Below are positions 8,937 through 16,651 of a stretch of 64,000 nt of DNA, in pieces. The stretch comes from CBDCWQ01 sp965223435 (GTDB lineage Bacteria; Myxococcota; Kuafuiibacteriia; Kuafuiibacteriales; Kuafuiibacteriaceae), in assembly GCA_965223435.1 (NCBI GenBank), contig CBDCWQ010000021.1:124001-188000 (forward strand). Direction: 5' to 3'. The notes beneath the pieces were generated by a model, which saw only the letters and a program-made list of their open reading frames with translations, had not been told where the DNA came from and searched no databases. The translations under genes were made by a program, and so were the position numbers. Within the stretch, counting starts at the first letter, position 1. Each line of letters begins with the position of its first letter.

Positions 8937-9243
8937 TTTCCTCCGTAACCAGTGCATTGAGAGGCATCCTCGAAAACTCTTAGCGCGATGGGCTCCGGCG
9001 CCATCTGAGACCCAACAGTCTACCGGCTTCGAAGGTGCATGTGGAGCGACGAGATGCCTGGGTAGCTGGGCTCAGATGGGTTGCGCGAGGCCAGGTTTGC
9101 AAGCCTGAGTGGGTGTAGTCGGTCCACGCGGCGGATTCCCGGTTTTCTACTTTGTGCCTGGCTGAGGTCAAGGCCGTGTGGATCTGGCGGTGGTTTGCCG
9201 GTCGTGGTGCTTTGCGAAGATTCGGTCGGCTCAGGATGGGAGA

Positions 9244-11337
9244 CTACGACGTTTCTTTCGGTTTGCGACAACTCCAAGCGAGGGGTGTATAACGTTCCGG
9301 ATACTTGGCAACTAACCCAGGATCCGTTTTCATGACATCAACAAGGTACGCGTGAACCGGAACTCTGGCCGCAACCGAAGTTTGTACAATAGTGCGTAGT
9401 ATATCAAGGACAATGCGTCCCTCTGTCGTCCTGCGAAAGAGGGAACTTTTCTCAATCAGTTTCTCGATTCGGAGGAGGCGTTCTCGAAGGTTGTTCGTTG
9501 CATCGAGCCTTGGGTTGCGAAGATACGCGGTAAGTTTTTCAAAGTGCTTGATGATGTACCTTGCAGCCGTCCCGAGGGGTGTCGCCTTGGACCAAATGGT
9601 TGCGATCTGTTGTGCGAGCACCTTCATATGTTCCCAGACTTCCCGACTATCATTGCTTCTTACTGCGGAAACATTATCGTAATTGCGGCCGTAAAGGTCG
9701 AGCAAATGCTCGTGCAAAGCGAGCTCCCTGAAAAGATGGAGCATATAGGCTGCGTGTGTGGGGTCGTGATCTTCGTATTGAGCAAAGGGGCGTCTGGCAT
9801 GAGCAGAGCATCCAGCATAGTCGATGTCGAAGTTTTCGGTGAATTTCTTCTCTCTAACGAAGTTCGAGCTGCTGAGGTCAGCTTGTACGGTGAGTTGACG
9901 CGCATCGGGGTTCCTTATTTCGAAAAGCATAGCCAGCAGGTCTCCGAAACTTCCGAAGTGGGTTCGGTAGAACGTGATCATACTTTCCGGGCGCTCAGGG
10001 TCAGTTCGACCCGTCGCGACCGTAACATGCAGTCCCTCTTTTGAATTTTTTCCGTCGCGCTTCATCGATTCGAACGCAAGCATCCGGCCGACCAGAACAC
10101 AAAGGGATGGCTCCGTGAGTGGTCTGCGCTTAGCGGCTCGGTCGCCCTCTGCTCTGTGTTCGAGAATTCTATCCCTGTCTTTCATGCATTCGGCATAACT
10201 GTTTTCGGCATCCTCTGTTGTGCGATAACCTGCCCATGGAGGCGATGTTCCCCTTCCGCCCTTTCGCTTCGAAAAGTACGATGAAACCTCAAGTACGCGG
10301 CATGAAGTGTCGTCGCCCGCCAGAATTTCGCAGTCCGCAAGTTGTTTGGCGAGCTCCAAATAGATCGGAACAAAACGCTTAGCAATATAATGGGCCATGC
10401 GACCCAGGCCTCCAGCCGTGAACCGTTTCGCATTCGTCGTCAGCATTCGGGCAAGTCGGTTGAGAGGCGTTGCGTACTGGGCAATCATCACAGCCAATGT
10501 CGCCAGTGCCTGCCAGGTTACGGCATAACGCGGCGGACCGATGTCAGCCGTTGAGGCAGAAACGACTTTACGGTCACCGCTCTTTGTAACTACGATCTTC
10601 TTCTCTATCTCGAGTTCGACCCGAGTGACCGCCACAGAGAAATCGTAGCGCACCCGGGACTCGTTGATTGTGTCTATTACGCGCTCCGCATCGCCATTCG
10701 GCAGAAATTCAACCGGTAGGGTGCGTTGTTCAACACTCGGTGACACGAGGCTGGTGTTCATCAGCGTTTCGGTAGACGATTTCAACGCAGGCTCGTCTTC
10801 GCCGCCGACCTCTAAGTGCTCGATGAGAGCAGTGGCCTCGGACTTCGATTCAGCCTTTTCTTCATCGGAAAGCTCGATCTCCTCGACCGGTACGCCCGAT
10901 TTTAACGCGCTCACGATTTCCGTACTTGGCCATTCTTCAGCGAGATTAGACAATTTTTTCTTCAGTTTCTTGGCATTGGACATGTGCTTTCTCCTGAGTG
11001 CTTTGTGGCGTTCCGCCAACGACTCGGCACGGTCATGCAATTGCAAAAGCCGCTCCCGTTTACTCAACGCATCAGGCTTAGGCGTCGACTTGACCCCCTT
11101 GAGAGGGTCCCCGCTCGGACGTTTTTCACTCGACGGAACGATTCCCAACGCACGCCCGAGCTCTCGTGAATACCGGCTATACTTTCTCTGGGACCCGCAA
11201 CCCGAAATCAGATCCTTCAAAACCGTACTCAGGAACCGTTGCAGGGGCGCAGGCGCTGTCTCTACGGTGCGGCCAAGCCACTCAATAGCCACCTTACGCT
11301 GAGCATCACTGAGCTTGCCGACGTCACCAAGCTCCAT
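9244..11337 (-). CDS. tnpC: IS66-family transposase TnpC
   Basis: This is the DDE transposase of the IS66 element, 697 residues from the ATG at 11337, which falls 7 bases after the tnpB stop; the longer frame up to 11547 overlaps tnpB and is not likely used. The first 250 residues are charged and helical (leucine-rich coiled-coil-like, residues about 95-150), then comes the catalytic part: LAGDDTSCRVLEV (first Asp), VTWQALATLAVMIAQYATPLNRLARML (the IS66 core helix), LTVQADLSSSNF (second Asp) and NNLRERLLRIEKL with the final Glu followed by the usual C-terminal ILRTIVQTSVAARVPVHAYL. It is longer than common IS66 TnpC proteins (about 500 residues) because of the N-terminal extension. It is intact and may be functional. 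Confidence 0.9.
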   Translation of the reverse strand: MELGDVGKLSDAQRKVAIEWLGRTVETAPAPLQRFLSTVLKDLISGCGSQRKYSRYSRELGRALGIVPSSEKRPSGDPLKGVKSTPKPDALSKRERLLQLHDRAESLAERHKALRRKHMSNAKKLKKKLSNLAEEWPSTEIVSALKSGVPVEEIELSDEEKAESKSEATALIEHLEVGGEDEPALKSSTETLMNTSLVSPSVEQRTLPVEFLPNGDAERVIDTINESRVRYDFSVAVTRVELEIEKKIVVTKSGDRKVVSASTADIGPPRYAVTWQALATLAVMIAQYATPLNRLARMLTTNAKRFTAGGLGRMAHYIAKRFVPIYLELAKQLADCEILAGDDTSCRVLEVSSYFSKRKGGRGTSPPWAGYRTTEDAENSYAECMKDRDRILEHRAEGDRAAKRRPLTEPSLCVLVGRMLAFESMKRDGKNSKEGLHVTVATGRTDPERPESMITFYRTHFGSFGDLLAMLFEIRNPDARQLTVQADLSSSNFVREKKFTENFDIDYAGCSAHARRPFAQYEDHDPTHAAYMLHLFRELALHEHLLDLYGRNYDNVSAVRSNDSREVWEHMKVLAQQIATIWSKATPLGTAARYIIKHFEKLTAYLRNPRLDATNNLRERLLRIEKLIEKSSLFRRTTEGRIVLDILRTIVQTSVAARVPVHAYLVDVMKTDPGLVAKYPERYTPLAWSCRKPKETS

Positions 11338-11344
11338 CGCAAGC

Positions 11345-11752
11345 TTAAGATCGTGCCGGGATCTCCGTGTCAACGCCTTTTTTTTGGAACGCCGAATGCT
11401 CCTTCTCGCTGGGTAAGCACCTGCGGGCACGCTTGTGAACTGTGAAAGTCGCGCCCTCAAGAAGCAGCGACAGCTCTGCCGTCGATATTGATGTTCGTGA
11501 AGGCTCCTCCGCGAAACGCAGTAGAGTGCGGAGGCGACCTCCTTCAAAACGTCGACTCACCAAGTACAGGCCCACGCTGTCTCCCACGATAGCTCGAAGC
11601 TGTGTATGGTCTTTCTTCACAAACAGTACGCAGTCGCCAAGATATGGATCTGCGCCTAGGCGATAGGATTCACCGAGAAGACCGTTCATCTGCTTACGAA
11701 AGTCCACCCGGTGCTGCGCCATGAAGACGCGACGAATCGTAACCGGAATCAT
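11345..11752 (-). CDS. tnpB: IS66-family accessory protein TnpB (Orf2)
   Basis: This is the 135-residue accessory protein needed for IS66 transposition. It shows the family pattern: IPVTIRRVFMAQHRVDFRKQMNGL (usually ...VYLACGATDMRKGFDGL), GDCVLFVKKDHTQLRAIVGDSVGLYLVSRRFEGGRL (usually ...VFRGRRGDRIKVLWWDGQGLCLFAKRLERGRF). The Trp residues usual in the middle are replaced, but the order is clear. Its start codon lies one base after the tnpA stop, which implies translational coupling. The exact molecular role of TnpB in IS66 is not established. Confidence 0.85.
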   Translation of the reverse strand: MIPVTIRRVFMAQHRVDFRKQMNGLLGESYRLGADPYLGDCVLFVKKDHTQLRAIVGDSVGLYLVSRRFEGGRLRTLLRFAEEPSRTSISTAELSLLLEGATFTVHKRARRCLPSEKEHSAFQKKGVDTEIPARS

Positions 11753-11753
11753 A

Positions 11754-12173
11754 CTACGCGAACCGTTCGTCGATCCGTCGAAGCGTAACCGACCAGCCGT
11801 AGAGTCGAAGCTCTAACAGATCGGTCCTTCCTTTCTCGACCGGAATTTCGTCGCTGCGGTCCAAGGAGAATATACGCGCATCGTTCTGAACGCCCTTCGA
11901 ATCAAGCGCCCCTTCTTCATCTTGCTTTTCCCACACATCGAGCTGCTGCGATGACACACTACAAACACGCCGGACCTTTGTCCGGCCTGCACCCTGTCGA
12001 ATCGCTTGCACGACCGATCTTCGAAGTTCGTCTGGAATTCGCGTCCGGGGACGATGCGTGTTCCGAAACGCCGCGAACTGTTCTCGCAGCGCTTGCAAAT
12101 AGTCTTCAACATCTGGACGACCCTTGGACCGGCGAGCTGGCCCCTCCGAATAACGTGATGATTCTTTTCTCAT
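11754..12173 (-). CDS. tnpA: IS66-family accessory protein TnpA (Orf1)
   Basis: The first gene of the IS66 operon encodes a 139-residue basic protein. A helix-turn-helix-like region is visible at IPDELRRSVVQAIRQGAGRTKVRRVCSVSSQQLDVWEKQ, as expected for the DNA-binding TnpA of this family. The start at 12173 is supported by AAGGAGG about 9 bases upstream. The C-terminal part is less conserved. The gene lies just inside the right inverted repeat, so its promoter should be within 12174-12266. Confidence 0.8.
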   Translation of the reverse strand: MRKESSRYSEGPARRSKGRPDVEDYLQALREQFAAFRNTHRPRTRIPDELRRSVVQAIRQGAGRTKVRRVCSVSSQQLDVWEKQDEEGALDSKGVQNDARIFSLDRSDEIPVEKGRTDLLELRLYGWSVTLRRIDERFA

Positions 12174-12251
12174 TGCTCTCTGCCTCCTTGCCGGCGGTCA
12201 CGCCGTGCGAGGCAAATATGGCGCCGGTCATCAGGCTTGTCGTGGGCCCGT

Positions 12252-13133
12252 CTATGCACTGCTTACTTTCCTCCATAGTACGGTTCTAAACTTTCCGTCG
12301 GACCAATACTGATGAGCAAGTTGGTCGACTCGGACAGGCTTTTTGCCATTCTTATCTCGATCCTGGGTAAACGGACGGCCTGATTTTCCTGTCCGGGGAG
12401 GCACCTCAGGCCGGCTTCCCGGCGGCCAAACGGTAGTGTTAGATGAAATGCCGACTCCGTAGACAAGTCCCAGTTTTGTCAGGCCATCGCGAAAATCGCG
12501 GCTATCGCCATAGCCAGCGTCGGCGACCACTGGGCGTTTGGGCATACCGTGACCTATCGCTGCTTCAAGTTGGTCCAATGCTATCTCTGGCTTACTTCGG
12601 AAATCGCTCTCTTTCGATGGCACCCCCACTTTCTTTAGCTTCGCCTCGTCTTCAGTCCACGACTCGGGAAGATACAGCTGAGCATCCAAGCAAAGTCCGA
12701 AATCGTCCGATATGGCATGCATCGTGACAATGATCTGACAATTGTCGATTTTCCCCAGGGTCCCGGAATATTGTCTTTGAACCCCCGCAGAACTCTCGCC
12801 CTTCTTGGCAATCCCCGTATCGTCGATCGCATAGGCTTCGAATTTATCGCCCTGCCGTGAAACTGTTTCTTGGAGCCGTGAGAACACGTTGTGGTGAGTA
12901 AACCGGCCCTTCTGGAGAGCCCTTTGGATACGCTGCCGCCGAGCCTCGACGTTACCTGGATCGAGTCGGGAGCCGATTCCAAAGACGCTCTTTTGCGGAA
13001 GCTCCAGCCCAATCCCCTGGCAATACCAGGTCAAAGCCTCGATGCGCTCGTCGTTTTCCAAGTTCGACAAATGAGCCGTGAGAAACGACTCGAGTTCCTT
13101 CTGAAGAGATCCAAATGTCCGGCTCATGGACAC
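12252..13133 (-). pseudogene. IS701-family transposase, N-terminal part (split by IS66)
   Basis: These are the first 289 native residues (13133 down to 12267) of the IS701-type DDE transposase; the last few codons to the stop at 12252 are read from the IS66 end. Catalytic Asp residues are visible in AYAIDDTGIAKKGESS and VVADAGYGDSRDF, with the family pattern LPESW, FRSKPEIALDQLEAA and TTVWPPGSRPEVPP between and after them. The third catalytic residue is in the separate 8475-8936 piece. The broken gene can no longer make transposase. Confidence 0.9.
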
Positions 13134-13238
13134 TTTGGATCACAAGTGAGGTCCCTAATCAAGTAGTGCTAGAGCGCATCTCATAACCTCGCCAAAGGGG
13201 GATCGACATGGGTTCGAGGATTTGATCTACCGTGGTCG

Positions 13239-14014
13239 ATGGACGTCACGGATGATCAGTGGAAGGCTATTCGGAAGCACTTTCCTACAACTGAAAAGCG
13301 TAAGACAGGCATCAAGGGAGGGCGGCCATGGCGAGAACCGCGAGGTGTTCTGAATGGAGTGTTATGGGTGCTCCGAACAGGGGCGCCCTGGGCAGATCTT
13401 CCGCGTCGCTATCCCCTCTATCAGACCTGCCATCGTCGATTTCAGATCTGGGTAAGAAAGGGCGTGTTTGAGAAAGTCCTCGTTGGACTTAGGAAAACTT
13501 TGGCGACGAGCGAGGATGCCGAGGCCTTCATGGATGGCACGTACGTAGAGGCAAAAAAAAAGGAACATGTGTCGGGAAGTGTCGTGCCGGGAATGCGACG
13601 AAAGTGATGGCCATTGCAGACAGCAATGGTCTTCCACTATCTGTGGTTATTGCAGAGGGCTCCCGACACGACATTGTTCTCACTCAAAGAGTGCTCGACG
13701 CTGCGTTTGTCGATGAGCTTCGCAATAAGCTCATCGGCGACAAGGCCTGGGATAGCAGAAAGCTACAGGGTGAACTCAAAAGCGGAAGAGGAATTGAGCT
13801 TATAGCGCCAAAACGCGGAGGGCAAAGGCCGAGTAAGAGAAAGCAGGATGGCCGCTCTTTCCGACGTTACAAGCGCCGATGGAAAGTCGAGAGGCTTTTC
13901 GCTTGGCTCAAGCAGTTTCGCCGGCTTTCCATTCGCTGGGAATACAAATCGGACAATTTTCTCGGCCTTCTACATCTTGGATGCATTGTTATCCTTCTAC
14001 GAAATTTATATTGA
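13239..14014 (+). CDS. IS5-family transposase made by -1 programmed frameshift
   Basis: This DDE transposase is encoded in two overlapping frames. Frame 1 (ATG 13239) gives the helix-turn-helix-bearing N-terminus MDVTDDQWKAIRKHFP and the first catalytic Asp in MDGTYVEAKKK. At a run of nine A bases (13553-13561) the classical slippery heptamer A AAA AAG occurs in frame. A -1 slip continues as GTCVGKCRAGNATKVMAIADSNGLPLS, which restores the family sequence, then the second Asp (IGDKAWDSR) and the Glu (RWKVERLFAWLKQFRR). The fused protein would be 258 residues, the usual family length. Without slippage a truncated protein ends at 13607. An accidental indel in the A-run is the alternative, but programmed slippage at such runs is common in this group. 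Confidence 0.88.
13553..13562 (+). promoter_or_regulatory. Slippery site for -1 ribosomal frameshifting
   Basis: Nine consecutive A bases followed by G form the in-frame heptamer A AAA AAG at 13556-13562. The upstream frame and the downstream transposase frame differ by -1 exactly here, and joined translation matches IS5-type transposases. Confidence 0.75.
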
Positions 14015-14091
14015 CCTCGTCCGGGGTGAAACGAACTGAGAATCGTTGCGCAAGTTCTACTTCTTTGCGCTATCCGTTGGCGCGAGTATAG

Positions 14092-14150
14092 CCTGGACCT
14101 GGACCTGGACAGACCTGGACCTGGACCTGGACCTGGACTTGGACCTGGAC
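14092..14150 (+). repeat. Hexanucleotide array (CTGGAC)n, left arm
   Basis: Tandem CTGGAC units start two bases before the S23 start codon and run leftward. The segment 14114-14149 is a perfect 36-base inverted copy of 16308-16343, including the single variant unit with an extra T. An additional three units lie outside (14092-14110), separated by AGA. Confidence 0.95.
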
Positions 14151-14892
14151 GCATGAACTACCGAAATCTCGAAGTCTACAGGTTGGCCATCGTCTTCCTG
14201 CCTCTCGCATCGCAGCTCACGGATCGATTTCCCCCCGGCTACGCAAGTTTTGCGGACCAAATCCGGCGAGCGTCGTTGTCTGTCCCGCTCAATATCGCGG
14301 AAGTTGCGCCAGGCAAAGCCTGGGAGGAGGAAGCATGAACTGAAAAGTAAATATGCGAAAGTCCTTGAAGGGACCCTGCCGGTTTCAATCCGGTCGGACG
14401 GTTGGCAACCGTTCGTAAGCGAGTCTTGCGTGGACCTGGGGTGACCCAGGCTGCGAAGCGTAGACAGCGAGCAGGATAGGCCGCGTGATTCAGCCCCGAA
14501 AGATAGAAATGGGGAGGCCGACGATGTCTTTAGATCGGAAGGCAACACTGCTTGCCCGCCCGCCATGGGTAGGCAGCTCCTCCGGGGTCCAAGAGCGGGG
14601 CATGTTCGCACAAGGGTTCCCCAGGAACCTGGGAGAGCTGATCGCCTCCTCGGCAAGAATCGGTTGGGAAACCGAAGACCAAAATCCAGGCCTGCCGCCG
14701 TCGCGCCCCACGACGGCAGGAGCGAAGAAGCGGGCGCGGCCGAGGTATCTTCGAGCGAAGGCAACGAAGCGAGGGGAGAAGGGCGTTCAGCAGTCGGAGT
14801 TGCCCATAGTACCGCAGAAGCCGGGGAACCCAAGCCCAGGGGACTCGGTGGAGGAAAGGGGCAACTGGGCGGTAGGACCAATGGAGGGAAAG

Positions 14893-16026
14893 ATGTCTGA
14901 GACACTGAGCTCAACAAACGTCACAACGAAACTCCAGCGGATAGCGAAGCTGGCGAGAGAACATCCGAAGCGAGTGTTCACAAGTATTGCGCATGTCATC
15001 GATGTCGAATGGATGCGGGAAGCGTACCGACTTACACGCAAAGACGGAGCAGCAGGGGTTGATGGAAAGGGGGTTGCAGAAATTGCCTCAGCCCTGGAGT
15101 TGAACCTGCAGGCTCTAGTTGATGCGTTGAAGAGTGGTACATATCGGCCTCCGCCGGTACGTCAAACGTACATCCCCAAAGGGGAAGGAAAGCAGCGGCC
15201 GATCGGTATAGATGCCCTTGAGCACAAGCATCTACGGCGTTTTCTCGATCAGCGGGTACGGGATGGAGTAATTCGTAAGGTCATCGACAAATGGCTCAAA
15301 GCGGGCGTGCTGGAAGAAGGCATTCTGCAACGCTTCAAGATGGGTACACCGCAAGGTGGGGTAGTGTCGCCGATTTTGGCGAATATCTATCTCAACCATG
15401 TGTTGGATGCCTGGTTTGAAAATGAGGTCCGTCGCCGTGTGGGACGGCGCGCACGAATCATCCGCTATGCGGATGATTTCGTGCTGTTGTTTGGAAAAGA
15501 GGAGGATGCTCGGCGTGTGTTTGCGATACTCCCGAAACGCTTCGCGCGGTACGGTTTGTCGCTGCACCCGGCAAAGACTCGGCTCATTCCTTTTACGAGT
15601 CCAGAGTGAATCCGTGAGAGGGGAAGTAAACCGGGTACATTTGTCTTCCTCGGCTTCACCCATTTTTGGGCTCGGTCTCGGAAAGGCCGGTATGTGGTCA
15701 AGCGGAAAACATCGAAGGAACGTTTCAGCCGTAGCCTCAAACGCGTAAAAGAGCAGTGCCGGCGAATGCGGCATGGGTGCTTACGGGACCAACACAAACG
15801 GCTGGGCCAAATGCTTCGAGGGCACTACAACTACTTCGGAATCACTGGAAATGGCGACGCCATTGGACACTTTCGTCAGGAAGTGGAACGGATATGGGGT
15901 CGCTCTCTCTCACGTCGGAACAGCCGGCGTTTCGCGTGGCAGCGTTTTGCCGCCATCCTGAAGCGTTACCCGCTTCCGTACGCGAGAGTGGTTCACAGTG
16001 TTTGCCCGAGCGAACCTACAGCCTGA
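14893..16026 (+). pseudogene. Group II intron reverse transcriptase/maturase, inactivated
   Basis: The intron-encoded protein starts at ATG 14893 (GGAGGG a few bases upstream). The N-terminal RT-0/RT-1 part reads normally to YIPKGEGKQRPIGI. It then jumps at about 15210 straight to DALEHKHLRRFLDQR, so roughly 65 residues that normally include the YGFRPGRS-like motif and the first catalytic Asp (DADIKGFF-type) are missing in frame. RT motifs QGGVVSPILANIYLN and RYADDFVLLFG remain. The frame stops at 15609 (TGA). The continuation, from GTFVFLGFTHFWARSRKGRYVVKRKT to ...PYARVVHSVCPSEP (about 15637-16026), is in another frame and holds the thumb/maturase domain. Two independent lesions, an internal deletion and a frameshift, make activity very unlikely. 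Confidence 0.9.
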
Positions 16027-16027
16027 G

Positions 16028-16095
16028 GAGCCGGATGCGGGAATTCTGCACGTCCGGATCTGTGGGAGCCCCGAGGGAGCGATCCCTCGGGGCGA
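16028..16095 (+). ncRNA. Group II intron domains V and VI
   Basis: Domain V is a 34-base hairpin with the AGC triad near its 5' strand and a bulge in the middle. Domain VI follows directly as a GC-rich 11-bp stem closed by a GNRA-type loop, with an unpaired A on its 3' side 6-7 bases before the inferred splice site. Both look structurally intact although the reverse transcriptase is not. Confidence 0.75.
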
Positions 16096-16307
16096 CCTAG
16101 CGCTCTGGAAAGACCAGGCCAACGGACCAAAAACGCTTCTACGCAATCGCCAGAGGCTCCGCCATGGAGTGTGGAGCAATTGTCGACGCCTGTTTTGCTC
16201 TTGGCTTTATCGACAAAGCATCGGTTCGGGAGGCTGTCAATATACTCGACCCGATCGTTCGCATTCTCTCCAGGATGTGCCTTCCCCCTCGAACCCGCCG
16301 GTAGGAA

Positions 16308-16343
16308 TCCAGGTCCAAGTCCAGGTCCAGGTCCAGGTCCAGG
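16308..16343 (+). repeat. Hexanucleotide array (GTCCAG)n, right arm
   Basis: This is a perfect 36-base reverse complement of 14114-14149, beginning three bases after the S23 stop codon. With the left arm it would form a long stem enclosing the whole S23 gene in RNA. The IS5 inverted repeat follows six bases later. Confidence 0.95.
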
Positions 16344-16368
16344 AAAATGAGGTTATGAGATGCGCTCT

Positions 16369-16596
16369 AGTTCTCGTGGCTACACACCCGTCGAATACGT
16401 TCAGACGCTACGTATAGAGGAGGCCAAGCACCTGCTTGAGACCGGCGATCTCCCCGTAGAAGAGATCGGACGCGATGTCGGCTACGAGGATCCAGCCTTT
16501 TTCCGCCAACTATTCAAGCGAAGGACGGGGGTCAGCCCGGCGCACTATCGCACACGCGTGCAGCGAATTCGCGTGCTTGCAGCCTCTTCCAGCTAG
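16369..16596 (+). pseudogene. AraC-family regulator, C-terminal fragment
   Basis: About 75 residues of the second half of an AraC/XylS DNA-binding domain are seen: GYTPVEYVQTLRIEEAKHLLETGDLPVEEIGRDVGYEDPAFFRQLFKRRTGVSPAHYR, with the family pattern of recognition helix and the Phe-Phe-Arg-Gln-Phe-Lys motif of the GlxA-like subgroup. The N-terminal ligand domain and the first helix-turn-helix are absent: the fragment begins directly at the right end of the IS5 element. The sequence left of the island does not supply the missing part, and its frame carries a stop there, so a deletion accompanied or preceded insertion. Confidence 0.85.
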
Positions 16597-16651
16597 GTTT
16601 GGGCCCGCCTCGAAACTGACCAGGTGTGTTATAGGAACGCTGTCGAAGTGT

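Larger units (their letters stand above)
8945..12266 (-). mobile_element. Complete IS66-family element with 8-bp target duplication
   Basis: The 3322-bp element begins GTAACCAGTGCATT at 8945, and the reverse complement of its other end reads GTAAGCAGTGCATA from 12266; 18 of the first 22 positions agree, and the GTAA start is typical of IS66. The 8-bp direct repeat TTTCCTCC flanks it at 8937-8944 and 12267-12274, the size known for this family. It carries three minus-strand genes in the usual order tnpA, tnpB, tnpC. About 300 bases after tnpC (8945-9243) hold no recognisable gene. Confidence 0.95.
8445..13168 (-). mobile_element. IS701-family element, interrupted by an IS66-family element
   Basis: Ends were found as imperfect inverted repeats beginning CACTAC (left, 8445 onward; right, reading back from 13168), matching at 12 of the first 14 positions. 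They are flanked by a direct repeat CTAG at 8441-8444 and 13169-13172, the 4-bp duplication expected of the IS701 family. Removing the IS66 insertion and one copy of its target repeat leaves a 1394-bp element with a single 442-residue transposase frame on the minus strand. Confidence 0.85.
14304..16101 (+). mobile_element. Group II intron with defective intron-encoded protein
   Basis: A bacterial group II intron of about 1.8 kb inserted in the S23 gene on the same strand. The 5' end (G)TTGCGCCAGGC resembles the conserved GUGCG-type start. About 590 bases of ribozyme domains I-IV precede the protein. Domain V is visible at about 16028-16061 with the catalytic AGC at 16029-16031. Domain VI forms an 11-bp stem (16068-16078 with 16083-16093) capped by a GCGA tetraloop, with a candidate branch A at 16095. 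The class was not determined. Confidence 0.85.
14153..16304 (+). pseudogene. Four-helix-bundle protein of the S23/IVS family, split by a group II intron
   Basis: Exon 1 (14153-14303) encodes MNYRNLEVYRLAIVFLPLASQ...DQIRRASLSVPLNIAE and exon 2 (16102-16304) encodes SGKTRPTDQKRFYAIARGSAMECGAIVDACFALGFI... up to a TAG at 16302-16304. Joined, they give a 117-residue protein with the family hallmarks LEVY..A, DQIRRAS.S.P.NIAEG and RF..IARGSA.E, the normal length of S23-type proteins found in 23S rRNA intervening sequences and as free-standing genes. The join restores Glu-Gly at the point where the family has NIAEG, which places the intron between 14303 and 16102 (one-base uncertainty). Function of the family is not firmly known; the fold is shared with the Avd protein of diversity-generating retroelements. 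If the intron can be spliced the gene is not really dead, but its own splicing protein is broken. Confidence 0.85.
13172..16367 (+). mobile_element. IS5-family (IS427-type) element carrying an S23 gene and a group II intron
   Basis: Perfect 19-bp inverted repeats lie at 13172-13190 and 16349-16367 (outer end GAGCGCATCTCATAACCTC). Both ends sit in a CTAG context (13169-13172 and 16367-16370), consistent with a TA duplication at 13170-13171 and 16368-16369. If the hexamer-flanked block 14092-16343 is removed, the remaining element is about 940 bp, normal for IS5-type elements of the IS427 group. The transposase gene is near the left end. The left end directly abuts the IS701 element, whose own CTAG target uses the same four bases. 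Confidence 0.85.

Noticed and set aside
11345..11547. Longer TnpC start at 11547
   Set aside because: It would overlap nearly half of tnpB; the ATG at 11337 lies directly after the tnpB stop, as in other IS66 operons.
14092..14150. CRISPR-like array from the regular hexanucleotide repeats
   Set aside because: Units are 6 bases with no spacers; the arrays are paired as inverted arms and no cas gene is present.
14092..16343. Diversity-generating retroelement (reverse transcriptase plus four-helix Avd-like protein, with lectin-like proteins nearby)
   Set aside because: The reverse transcriptase belongs to a group II intron (adjacent domains V and VI, YADD with maturase tail) inserted inside the four-helix gene. 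No template/variable repeat pair was seen, and the lectin-like genes are not adenine-mutated copies of any nearby sequence.
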